In this document: positions 1 to 5,704 of the stretch, in pieces
How positions within the stretch are numbered: the first letter of the stretch is position 1
How the letters are laid out: the number at the start of each line of letters is the position of its first letter
DNA from: a virus
Length of the DNA: 20,916 nt
Strand: one strand, 5' to 3'
IMG/VR virus record: IMGVR_UViG_3300037488_001720
Location: 1 to 20,916 of that record
The notes under the pieces: generated by a model
Seen by the model: only the letters and a program-made list of their open reading frames with translations
Told to the model about the DNA's origin: nothing
Databases searched by the model: none
Translations under genes and position numbers: made by a program

Positions 1-2
1 AA

Positions 3-25
3 TTCCAAAAAGAAATTCTGGAATT
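3..25. repeat. TTCC/GGAA inverted half-sites at left edge
   Basis: AATTCC at 1-6 and GGAATT at 20-25 form an inverted pair just upstream of the plus-strand ORF at 44. The left arm begins TTCCAAAA, the same core as the 13-bp units at 2698-2736. The TTCC and TTCTGGAA segments start 13 bases apart (3 and 16). This could be a second binding site for the same regulator. The site is cut by the window edge and more copies may lie outside. Confidence 0.4.
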
Positions 26-43
26 AAGTTTGTTTATACAATT

Positions 44-379
44 ATGATAGCAATAACAGAACACGGTTCACTATGGTTCGAATCATTATGCGGACTCGAA
101 CCACTCTACGCAGACCCAACCGCTAAGATGCATGGATTTTACATATCACGATCCAGCATACCACGCATGAGAGAGTACATGAGACGCACAGGTCATGGTC
201 AATCACGACTCGTGAGAGGACTCATCAACGCGATACCGTGGGATGCGACTGATACTGAGTTGGTACTACTATGTATCCCTCGTGATATCCTACATGACCC
301 CGTACGACTCCTAGGATGGCTTCAGAACGCTTCTAACGAGGTTATAGAGCATTATTGCGGGGACTCGGGAAAACGTTAG
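44..379 (+). CDS. Hypothetical protein, 111 aa
   Basis: I do not recognise this protein. It is soluble-looking and mixed in character, with a basic helical stretch around residues 38-60 (PRMREYMRRTGHGQSRLVRG) and an acidic-hydrophobic C-terminal half. No membrane segment or signal peptide is visible. The ATG at 44 has no Shine-Dalgarno sequence; an ATG at residue 29 is an alternative start. The only promoter-like element is TATACA at 35-40, too close to the start for a normal leader. It converges with the minus-strand gene ending at 342, overlapping it by 38 bp. TTCC/GGAA half-sites lie just upstream. It may be an early gene, but coding status is uncertain. Confidence 0.45.
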   Translation: MIAITEHGSLWFESLCGLEPLYADPTAKMHGFYISRSSIPRMREYMRRTGHGQSRLVRGLINAIPWDATDTELVLLCIPRDILHDPVRLLGWLQNASNEVIEHYCGDSGKR

Positions 380-716
380 AAGCCGCCTGCTTGTAGTTTG
401 CGATCAACGCTGGACACACCCCATCTTTATCCCATCCGCACTCTATAAGCAATTCTAATGCGGTTATGATCCTATCGGTAATCAATTTTGGGTCATTTAT
501 AACACTATCTAATGTCGATTTAAGACTCATTTTCATCTTATAAACCGCCAATATTTTATTGGTTACCCACTTGCCATTAGACGTTTTTTTACGTTTGATT
601 TCCCAGCCACTCTTATCATGTTCAAAATAATCTGCCAGTTTTTTATTTGTCTCGGGTAAGTGTACCACTTTGCGAGGTTGAAAAGGTTTATTAATTGGTG
701 TGAGTTTAAAGGTCAC
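342..716 (-). CDS. Hypothetical protein co-transcribed with primase, 124 aa
   Basis: The function is not recognised. The protein is basic in its N-terminal half (residues 14-57 rich in Lys and Arg, including EIKRKKTSNGKW). A helical C-terminal half around residues 75-110 includes DRIITALELLIECGWDKDG. Its ATG overlaps the stop of the primase gene by 4 bases (713-716, ATGA type), so it is almost certainly translated by coupling to the primase. The basic N-terminus suggests nucleic-acid contact or partnership with the primase, but this is inferred from position and charge only. Its 3' end runs 38 bp into the convergent plus-strand ORF. Confidence 0.7.
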   Translation of the reverse strand: MTFKLTPINKPFQPRKVVHLPETNKKLADYFEHDKSGWEIKRKKTSNGKWVTNKILAVYKMKMSLKSTLDSVINDPKLITDRIITALELLIECGWDKDGVCPALIANYKQAASNVFPSPRNNAL

Positions 717-2113
717 GCTGCGGCTCCGTAGGGTTGTATGATTTGATCTAATTCATCCACTCTGGACCATATGTCCTTGATGACTTGATACATTTTAACG
801 GGTTTAAATGTCAAGTTCAACATTGTTATAACAATAATGTTGTTATTAATTGGTTCTTTAATGTTCTCATTGGAAAAGTTCCCTTCAAGTACCAGTATCT
901 TAACATTTGGGGTTTCCTGCTGCTTTTCCCAGACTTGGTGCATCAACTCTGACGCACACCATTCCATTGCTTTTCCCTTTTTGATGATATTACCTTCCGC
1001 ATCCTTTATTGGTGGTTTATAACACTCATCAATAATGTCAATAAACCCTAATTTAGTTGCGTAATTTCTTGTGAACGTAAACCTATGACCATCCCATGAG
1101 CGGGTAGTGTACCCTGCTGCTTTCCACGCTTTATGATTGACTTCGAACCGTAACGTTGGCATGGATTGATCGGGGTTGCTTTTTTCATCAAATTGATAGA
1201 ACATACTGAGGAAGATCGCTAAATCTTCGACTGTCATTCGACCTCGGTCATGGGGTAATTGAACATACCCACATGGTAATAATTTTTTGGCTATTTTACG
1301 CCAAGCGGGTAAATCATCTGCTGTAATACATTTGATTGACCCATTATTATTCATCTTCTTTAATTTTTCAACTTTGGTCTCATCAACAATTTCATTAGGG
1401 TTATTATCAATGAGTTGTTCTAACTCAATACCCATCATGGTGGTAGTGTTTACGGCTGCTTCACCTCGGGGTAGTTTCGCTGGAACACCCATGTTTAGAA
1501 CGGTGCCGTCCTCCGCAATGATGCTGCTCGTACCTTTAATTTCGACTAATTCAACGTCCAAATTACCACTTGCTAGGTCGTTTTTTAACCATTTGTCGAA
1601 CTTATCACATAATTTATTGTATTCTTCGTCTTTCCATGATGTTCGTTCGAGTATTAGGTAGCCGTGGACCCCGTTGCCGTTGGTACTGACTTCGTAGTAG
1701 AGGTTTGGGAACCACCTCTCTTTGAGCGATTCTGCGTAGGCAAGAGCCGCTTTTAAAGTACCACAATGATGACAGTCAATGTCTATGAGGAGGAATGTTT
1801 CTACTTTTTGTAATCCAGAGCGGATATAACGACCGTATTTACCTACCAACCAACTGTTGGCGGTAAAGTAGAGTGTTTTGGTTGCGTTTTGGTGGTCGTT
1901 TATTAGGTATTGGGGGATGGTGCGGGGTCTGTCGTACCCGTAGATTTTTTGTGAATTGACAGTTTTTTTATAAAATTGGGTTAAATTGACTTTAAAGTTG
2001 ATGTGTGCGGGGTGATCATTTTCCCCGTCTAGTAACTCACGAAAGTCTGTTGTTTTTTGACCCCAGATGTGTGGGTGTGTGAGTTCTTGAAAGCGTTTTA
2101 ATGTGTTATTCAA
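713..2113 (-). CDS. Archaeo-eukaryotic primase (AEP)-type primase/polymerase
   Basis: The 466-residue protein shows the three AEP-superfamily catalytic motifs in order. The metal-binding hhhDhD motif is LLIDID (D111, D113). The nucleotide-binding sxH motif is STNGNGVH (H150). An acidic third motif on a beta strand is DVELVEIKG (D186, E188, E191). These enzymes make primers, or prime and extend, at phage and plasmid origins. The C-terminal half (about 250-466) is not recognised; no helicase Walker motif is visible, so a separate helicase would be needed. The only plausible start is TTG at 2113: the frame is closed by TGA 11 codons upstream, and there is no Shine-Dalgarno sequence. That start codon lies inside a predicted leader hairpin arm. 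The neighbouring DNA is repeat-rich and origin-like. Confidence 0.85.
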   Translation of the reverse strand: MNNTLKRFQELTHPHIWGQKTTDFRELLDGENDHPAHINFKVNLTQFYKKTVNSQKIYGYDRPRTIPQYLINDHQNATKTLYFTANSWLVGKYGRYIRSGLQKVETFLLIDIDCHHCGTLKAALAYAESLKERWFPNLYYEVSTNGNGVHGYLILERTSWKDEEYNKLCDKFDKWLKNDLASGNLDVELVEIKGTSSIIAEDGTVLNMGVPAKLPRGEAAVNTTTMMGIELEQLIDNNPNEIVDETKVEKLKKMNNNGSIKCITADDLPAWRKIAKKLLPCGYVQLPHDRGRMTVEDLAIFLSMFYQFDEKSNPDQSMPTLRFEVNHKAWKAAGYTTRSWDGHRFTFTRNYATKLGFIDIIDECYKPPIKDAEGNIIKKGKAMEWCASELMHQVWEKQQETPNVKILVLEGNFSNENIKEPINNNIIVITMLNLTFKPVKMYQVIKDIWSRVDELDQIIQPYGAAA

Positions 2114-2215
2114 AATAAAAAGACCCGAGAAATGGGTGTGTTGTCAAGACATACCGTTCTCGGGTCTTCTTCTCGGTCTTATTTTGATTTCACACCCAAC
2201 GGTAATGTCTTGACA
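2111..2215 (-). promoter_or_regulatory. Structured leader with interleaved inverted repeats and terminator-like hairpin (candidate attenuator)
   Basis: Read on the minus strand, segment x (2215-2198) complements x' (2158-2142), 17 of 18 positions with one bulged base. Segment y (2197-2191, GGGTGTG) complements y' (2140-2134). Segment A' (2168-2157, AAGACCCGAGAA) complements A (2131-2120) perfectly over 12 bp. A further arm (2186-2171) complements 2111-2130 imperfectly and includes the TTG start codon. The order x, y, A', x', y', A means x:x' and A':A interleave, as in a pseudoknot or two exclusive folds. The A':A hairpin is followed by TTTTTATTTT, the form of a Rho-independent terminator, ending at the primase start. 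Control of primase expression is inferred. Confidence 0.6.
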
Positions 2216-2220
2216 TCAAT

Positions 2221-2249
2221 ATAATAGTAGTAATCATGATGTGATTCAA
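2221..2249 (-). promoter_or_regulatory. Candidate primase promoter, TTGAAT-17-TATTAT
   Basis: On the minus strand, TTGAAT (2249-2244, 4/6 to the sigma70 -35) is followed after exactly 17 bases by TATTAT (2226-2221, 5/6 to the -10). Initiation about seven bases downstream would fall near 2214, precisely where the first arm of the structured leader begins. That coincidence makes the promoter more credible than its match score alone. The region is AT-rich, so a chance match is possible. Confidence 0.5.
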
Positions 2250-2283
2250 TCCCAATTTCAAAAATATTTTCAAAATATTTTTT

Positions 2284-2329
2284 AATTGTAAATTGTATCG
2301 TGAACCGACCCGTCTTACAATTTACAATT
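2284..2329. repeat. Perfect 14-bp inverted repeat in primase upstream region
   Basis: AATTGTAAATTGTA (2284-2297) is repeated in perfect inverse orientation at 2316-2329 around an 18-base spacer. It lies in a 271-bp non-coding stretch (2114-2384) beside the primase gene. That stretch also carries a tandem AAAATATTTT block (about 2262-2282), a GAACAT/ATGTTC pair (2338-2343, 2354-2359) and the leader repeats. The AT-richness and density of inverted repeats next to a primase suggest a replication origin or multi-operator region. The arm itself contains ATTGTA as a direct repeat. Confidence 0.7.
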
Positions 2330-2365
2330 GCCACCCAGAACATACATTTTACAATGTTCGGTGTT

Positions 2366-2384
2366 TTATTGATAACATCAATAA
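2366..2384. repeat. 7-bp inverted repeat at the 3' end of the helix-turn-helix gene
   Basis: TTATTGA (2366-2372) and TCAATAA (2378-2384) form a perfect 7-bp stem with a 5-base loop, directly after the stop codon of the gene ending at 2385. It is followed by A residues rather than T on the minus strand. It is therefore a poor intrinsic terminator and could equally be a protein-binding site. Confidence 0.4.
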
Positions 2385-2663
2385 TTAAGATTCCAACTCT
2401 TGCTTCAACTTGCTCAACAAATTGTGTTTCTTCGCCGCACGGTTTAATTCCAACGTTTTAAAATACTCATTGACTCTCGTAATATCTTGTGGGGTACACA
2501 CCCAAGACCCACCTACCCTCGGCAAGTGTAAGAGTCCTCTTTGTAGGTGCGACCAGCAACGGTTATACGACGTTTTAATTAACCCCGCATTCGTTGCAGC
2601 ATTTAAACTCACGTAACTGATCTTGGGAATACTCAATTGCGATTCATGTGAAAAATGTACCAT
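2385..2663 (-). CDS. Small helix-turn-helix DNA-binding protein (excisionase/MerR-like)
   Basis: Residues 17-70 fit the winged helix-turn-helix pattern of excisionase and MerR-type families. A helical stretch (SLNAATNAGLIKTSYN) is followed by RGLLHLPRVGGSWVCTPQDI, in which RVGGSW resembles the RVGGxW wing typical of these proteins, and a terminal helix (TRVNEYFKTLE). A basic C-terminal helix follows. The ATG at 2663 has a GGAGG sequence four bases upstream. The gene is divergent from the nuclease-like gene at 2803, and the 139-bp gap carries 13-bp TTCCAAAA repeats overlapping both promoters. An autoregulatory repressor, origin-binding protein or directionality factor are all possible. The gene context favours a local transcription or replication regulator. 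Direct binding to the repeats is inferred. Confidence 0.75.
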   Translation of the reverse strand: MVHFSHESQLSIPKISYVSLNAATNAGLIKTSYNRCWSHLQRGLLHLPRVGGSWVCTPQDITRVNEYFKTLELNRAAKKHNLLSKLKQELES

Positions 2664-2674
2664 AATACCTCCAA

Positions 2675-2703
2675 ATTATATAAGCAACAAAATTAATTTC
2701 CAA
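2675..2703 (-). promoter_or_regulatory. Candidate promoter of the helix-turn-helix gene, TTGGAA-17-TATAAT
   Basis: On the minus strand, TTGGAA (2703-2698) and a perfect TATAAT (2680-2675) are 17 bases apart. The -35 element coincides with the first TTCCAA repeat, so a repeat-binding protein would block it. One weakness is that the predicted transcription start falls inside the Shine-Dalgarno sequence (2672-2668), leaving an almost leaderless message. The true promoter may therefore lie further upstream. Confidence 0.4.
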
Positions 2704-2744
2704 AATTACGTTCCAAAAATATATTCCAAAACGTACTTTGGGAA
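2698..2744. repeat. Iteron-like array: three 13-bp TTCCAAAA direct units plus an inverted half-site
   Basis: Three units start exactly 13 bases apart: TTCCAAAATTACG (2698-2710), TTCCAAAAATATA (2711-2723) and TTCCAAAACGTAC (2724-2736). They abut an inverted copy, TTTGGGAA (2737-2744). The first seven or eight bases are conserved and the remaining five vary. This is the pattern of iterons or of a cooperative operator array. It occupies the divergent promoter region between 2663 and 2803. Related TTCC half-sites are seen at 3-25. Confidence 0.7.
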
Positions 2745-2766
2745 TATTTAATAATTTAGTTATTAA
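2738..2766 (+). promoter_or_regulatory. Candidate promoter of the nuclease-like gene, TTGGGA-17-TATTAA
   Basis: TTGGGA (2738-2743) is followed after 17 bases by TATTAA (2761-2766), a weak sigma70-like match. Initiation near 2773 would give a 30-base leader containing the GGAGG at 2795-2799. The -35 lies in the inverted half-site of the iteron-like array, mirroring the arrangement on the other strand. Confidence 0.4.
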
Positions 2767-2773
2767 GTGTAGA

Positions 2774-2788
2774 TATTATGACATAATA
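2774..2788. promoter_or_regulatory. 15-bp palindrome at predicted transcription start (operator candidate)
   Basis: TATTATG, a central A and CATAATA form a perfect palindrome with 7-base arms, at the predicted transcription start and before the Shine-Dalgarno sequence of the gene at 2803. It differs in sequence from the TTCCAAAA units, so a second regulator is possible; the ribbon-helix-helix protein encoded next door is a candidate. The AT-rich composition lowers its significance. Confidence 0.4.
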
Positions 2789-2802
2789 ATAACTGGAGGC
2801 AC

Positions 2803-3324
2803 ATGGATTATTCAAGATTATCAGACTCTTATAGAACAGGACACGAACTCATTGAATTCAATTCGGATCTCAATAAGTTTCTGCATGAGAATTGTACGAA
2901 AGAAATGAGTGTTATGGACGTAGACTGTATCACCTATAAGCGGTCGAAGAGACGCTTAAGATTTATTGAGAGTAAGCATGTATCCGAAGGATTTACAGGG
3001 TACGGTCAACCTGAGCTTCTCCAGTTACTAGCCAAAGCCGCTACCGTTTTTAATTATCTATTTAGCATATTCCAACAGCCGGGTGGTTTCGGTCGACTGG
3101 AAGCGTTTTTACCCCCGTCCATTTTGGGTTGTCTTGGCTCATTGGGTGCGAGGTGGGACGTGGTAATTATTTGGGGTAATGCACCTTTTGACGAGGTTAT
3201 GGTGCATGATTTAGTTGGTAAGCATACCTATCATTTGAATAAGGAGCAACTCATAAGTTACTTAGAATTCCGTAGTGAGTTGGAGGAATTAGAATGTCAA
3301 GAGCCATTGATCGAAGCCAGTTGA
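2803..3324 (+). CDS. Putative PD-(D/E)xK-fold nuclease-like protein, 173 aa
   Basis: Residues 35-58 read MSVMDVDCITYKRSK...FIESKH. Candidate D39/D41 precede E56-S57-K58 on a following hydrophobic strand, the signature layout of PD-(D/E)xK nucleases (D, then ExK about 15 residues later). Q69 follows in a helix, as in several families of this fold. The family includes Holliday-junction resolvases, recombination exonucleases and repair nucleases; I cannot choose between them. The C-terminal part (about 115-173) has a strand-rich segment (WDVVIIWGN) and an acidic tail. The start has GGAGG three bases upstream, a short spacing. It overlaps the next gene by 31 bp and forms a short plus-strand operon with it, divergent from the helix-turn-helix gene. 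Confidence 0.7.
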   Translation: MDYSRLSDSYRTGHELIEFNSDLNKFLHENCTKEMSVMDVDCITYKRSKRRLRFIESKHVSEGFTGYGQPELLQLLAKAATVFNYLFSIFQQPGGFGRLEAFLPPSILGCLGSLGARWDVVIIWGNAPFDEVMVHDLVGKHTYHLNKEQLISYLEFRSELEELECQEPLIEAS

Positions 3325-3539
3325 AAAAGTTAGTGTGTTGGGTCGACCCCAAACTACATCGTCATTTAAAAAAGTTTGCTTTCCATAATGATCGTTCGAT
3401 GCAATCGGTTATCAATGCGGCTATCGCACGTTACACGAGTTATGGCGAGGTTAACTTGGTGTTACAGGCATTCCCTCGTCCATTGCCTCCGTTGCAACCG
3501 GACACGATTGTGGGGTATCCAGAGGTGACGCAACTGTAG
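3294..3539 (+). CDS. Ribbon-helix-helix (CopG/Arc-like) DNA-binding protein, 81 aa
   Basis: Residues 11-48 match the ribbon-helix-helix plan. A short strand (KKLVCWVD) is followed by helix A (PKLHRHLKKFAFHN), a polar turn (DRSM) and helix B (SVINAAIARYTSY). Such proteins dimerise and insert the paired strand into the DNA major groove, usually as repressors. A strong GGAGG lies seven bases before the ATG, inside the preceding gene, supporting this start. The tail after residue 50 is proline-rich (FPRPLPPLQP). Its last 89 bp overlap the convergent methyltransferase gene. Likely targets are the local operators, such as the palindrome at 2774-2788, by inference. Confidence 0.75.
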   Translation: MSRAIDRSQLKKLVCWVDPKLHRHLKKFAFHNDRSMQSVINAAIARYTSYGEVNLVLQAFPRPLPPLQPDTIVGYPEVTQL

Positions 3540-4605
3540 GTTTTTGAGTCCAGTGGTCAATACGCTCCTGAGCCATGAGTAGGTAATCATCACGGGAATC
3601 TATTCCCGTGATGTGCGACCACCCTGCTAACGCGGCTCCAATGATTTCAGACCCAGCACCACAATAGGGAACTAATAATTGGTTCTCTTCGGGTTGTCTA
3701 ATGAGCGTTGCCAAGTAGGAACAGAGTTTAATGGGTTTTAACGTGGGGTGTTTGTTCACCGTAGCATGACAACCCGCTTTACGCTCACTCGTGGACGTTT
3801 TTGGGACGTAATAGTACCGGATTGGTAATTCTTCCGCAATGTTCTCATCAATAATCACATTGCTCGGGTAACGACCCACGTAGGTAGCACCCGTATACGT
3901 TCCACCCGGTGTCAACATTCCACCACCCGTGGGTCTATCGTAGGAACACGTTTCGGTAGTTCGAGTTGTAGAATTGAACGTGCGTTCTTCCGTCCCGATA
4001 CGGGTCTCATCCACGTTTAACCCCCCACAACCCCATTTCTCAGCGTTTAGAACGAAGTTCCCGTCTAACGGTTTTTGTGCTAATATAATGGGTTCGAAAG
4101 CGGGTTTTAATTGTGTATTATACCCGTTAAACTCCGGTAGTTTCTTACCGATATTCAATCCTTTCGGGAAACCGGACCCGTACAACCAAATTAGCGTGGT
4201 TCGGATTTCCCATCCAGCGTCTTCGATATTGACGGTTAGGCGGTGAACAGTGCGGGGACTACCGAACATGAGCATGTAGCCACCCGGTCTCGTGACGCGG
4301 AGGAGTTCCTGAAACACTTTTATACTCGGTAAATCGTAGTCCCATTTATGATTATTAAAACTCAAACCATAGGGTGGGTCGCTGAATATTCCCGTGTACA
4401 CATTATCTTGAAACTTGGCTAGTGCGTTGAGTACATCATCACAAATTAAATTAACCATTGGTTTTCCCTCTATTGTTTGAGTTTCATCTTTAATGATTTT
4501 GAAGTAGCGACTTGGTCCGCCTTTATCGTTAGGACGACCAGATTCGATTCCCAGTGAACCATCAAAAAATCCAGTCCCTTTTTCAAATGCGTTATGGTGT
4601 ACCAT
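3451..4605 (-). CDS. DNA methyltransferase, N4/N6 type, with rearranged N-terminus
   Basis: Amino-methyltransferase motifs are present in motif IV-before-I order. A DPPYG catalytic motif sits near the N-terminus, HPTLKP lies in the C-terminal half, and VPYCGAGSE (the AdoMet-binding DPFxGxGT equivalent, with V for D) follows. It probably methylates phage DNA against host restriction. The start is ambiguous. The open frame begins at TTG 4677 without a Shine-Dalgarno. ATG 4605 has AGAGGA close upstream; ATG 4458 has GAGGG seven bases upstream and is the usual family start, with DPPY about 27 residues in. The 49 residues between them contain GRPNDKGGPSRYF, a stretch that in relatives precedes the YFYCAK-like strand and is absent there here (EELPIRYYYVPK). 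The extra region carries a 57-60-bp direct repeat. Confidence 0.85.
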   Translation of the reverse strand: MVHHNAFEKGTGFFDGSLGIESGRPNDKGGPSRYFKIIKDETQTIEGKPMVNLICDDVLNALAKFQDNVYTGIFSDPPYGLSFNNHKWDYDLPSIKVFQELLRVTRPGGYMLMFGSPRTVHRLTVNIEDAGWEIRTTLIWLYGSGFPKGLNIGKKLPEFNGYNTQLKPAFEPIILAQKPLDGNFVLNAEKWGCGGLNVDETRIGTEERTFNSTTRTTETCSYDRPTGGGMLTPGGTYTGATYVGRYPSNVIIDENIAEELPIRYYYVPKTSTSERKAGCHATVNKHPTLKPIKLCSYLATLIRQPEENQLLVPYCGAGSEIIGAALAGWSHITGIDSRDDYLLMAQERIDHWTQKPTVASPLDTPQSCPVATEAMDEGMPVTPS

Positions 4606-4659
4606 TTCTTCCTCTATTCTATTTTGAGTATTTTTAATTATTTGGAAGTAGCGGCTTGG
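4456..4659 (-). repeat. Imperfect 57-60-bp direct repeat spanning the two methyltransferase genes' junction
   Basis: Unit 1 (4659-4603) and unit 2 (4515-4456), read on the minus strand, share CCAAG, CGCTACTTC, ATTAAA, ACTCAAA and TAGA blocks in the same order, and both end in a purine-rich Shine-Dalgarno and ATGGT. In one frame both encode PSRYF(Q/K)IIK. In another, unit 1 encodes the last residues of the Dam-like protein (SKPLLPNN, stop) and unit 2 a decayed counterpart (TKSLLQNH, stop). The junction between the two genes therefore looks duplicated. Confidence 0.7.
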
Positions 4660-5485
4660 ACATGTATAATCGTTCAATTGCCGTGGGTTTAATTGCCTCC
4701 GATGATGTATGTTTAATCACGGTCTTATCACTCGTGTACCACCCCTCGTATAATGCGTCGTACGTGTCATGTGCGTAACTTTGGACGATCACGTTCCCAA
4801 CTAGTCCACGAACCACTGACGCTAATTGTGCGTGATCCTGCGTGGTGAATTCGTCATCGTACCCCGCACCGTTTCTAGTACGGGTATCCAGTGGGTAGGG
4901 GGGATCACAATAATAGGTGGTGGTGGGGGAATCGTACTTGGGTAAGAGTTCCAGAGCATTACCGTGGATGATTTCAATGTTTTTTAATTTTTCATGATAA
5001 GCGTCTAGAATGTCATTATGCCGTGACCATTGACTTACTTTGGCTTTTAACCCGTCTTTTAAAACTCGTTTATCATCAGAGAAACCAGCAGAGGGTAACC
5101 CCCCTCGACTCATGGATAAAACACAATAAGTTAAACACGCTTGTTGTAAGTGTGGGTACGTGGGAAACTCGGGTGCTAGGTACCAGCGTTTGAGTTGTTC
5201 GTAGGTGGTGCGTTCGTAATCCCATCGAGAGATTTCGGCGGTGAGCCAGTGGTGTTCGTGTTTGATGCACCCCAATAATGTTGTAAGACGTTCATTACTG
5301 TCAATGAGGACGTGTCGCTGGACTTTAAAAGGGAGGTTTGTACTGATTGTTCCAGTGCCTGCGAAAGCGTCAATAAAGATATCGGTCTTGGGGAAGTGTT
5401 CGTAAATCCAAGAGCGTTGTTTATACTTTGACCCGTAATAGGGGAAGAGGGGTCCAATTTTAGGGGGTTCATCATGATATCGCAT
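4634..5485 (-). CDS. Dam-like D12-class N6-adenine DNA methyltransferase
   Basis: The 283-residue protein has the D12-class hallmarks. An N-terminal FPYYGSK (14-20) is followed by the AdoMet-binding motif FIDAFAGTGT (37-46), the acidic end of the next strand (VLIDSN, D62) and the catalytic YYCDPPY (191-197). The C-terminal region SSEAIKPTAIERLYMS matches the end of this family. The alpha-group motif order (I before IV) distinguishes it from the second enzyme downstream. The likely role is adenine methylation of phage DNA for evasion of restriction or for regulation. The target site cannot be read from sequence. The ATG at 5485 lacks a clear Shine-Dalgarno. Its 3' end overlaps the upstream extension of the next methyltransferase frame. 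Confidence 0.92.
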   Translation of the reverse strand: MRYHDEPPKIGPLFPYYGSKYKQRSWIYEHFPKTDIFIDAFAGTGTISTNLPFKVQRHVLIDSNERLTTLLGCIKHEHHWLTAEISRWDYERTTYEQLKRWYLAPEFPTYPHLQQACLTYCVLSMSRGGLPSAGFSDDKRVLKDGLKAKVSQWSRHNDILDAYHEKLKNIEIIHGNALELLPKYDSPTTTYYCDPPYPLDTRTRNGAGYDDEFTTQDHAQLASVVRGLVGNVIVQSYAHDTYDALYEGWYTSDKTVIKHTSSEAIKPTAIERLYMSKPLLPNN

Positions 5486-5506
5486 CTTATATTAGAGTGT
5501 ATTTAC

Positions 5507-5704
5507 TTATTCTTCGTCGGTGACTAAGCACATGTATTCCAGAGCCATGTCTAACATTTTTAAACAGTCGAGTTTAGTCGTATTAAAGTTGAGGTGCCTA
5601 TTTCCGTCTTGTTCGAAGGCGACTATGGCGAAGGCGAGGGGTCTGCTAGCTAATTCTTTGGTAATATCTTCGATAGTTGCTTCTTCGAGTGTTTTATTTT
5701 CCAC
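5507..5704 (-). CDS. Small hypothetical phage protein, 65 aa (GTG start)
   Basis: The 65-residue product (ENKTLEEATIEDITKELA onwards) is acidic and has a helix-strand-helix character: ASRPLAFAIVAFEQDGN looks like a helix-to-strand core, and LDCLKMLDMALEYM an amphipathic helix. I chose GTG 5704 because GAGG lies seven bases upstream. The frame stays open to 5830, but that extension is His/Pro-rich (PHPHPHPY) and is best explained as the other frame of the neighbouring gene. It overlaps the zinc-binding candidate by 11 bp. Function unknown; position before the methyltransferases suggests an accessory late gene. Confidence 0.6.
   Translation of the reverse strand: MENKTLEEATIEDITKELASRPLAFAIVAFEQDGNRHLNFNTTKLDCLKMLDMALEYMCLVTDEE

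Noticed and set aside
60-110. GGTTCGAATC and, on the minus strand, GGTTCGAGTCC resemble tRNA T-arms
   Set aside because: No acceptor stem, anticodon arm or D-arm can be placed at the right distances; the motif is an inverted repeat inside an ORF.
2698-2744. Regularly spaced repeats considered as a CRISPR array
   Set aside because: Units are only 13 bp and abut without spacers, and no cas gene is present.
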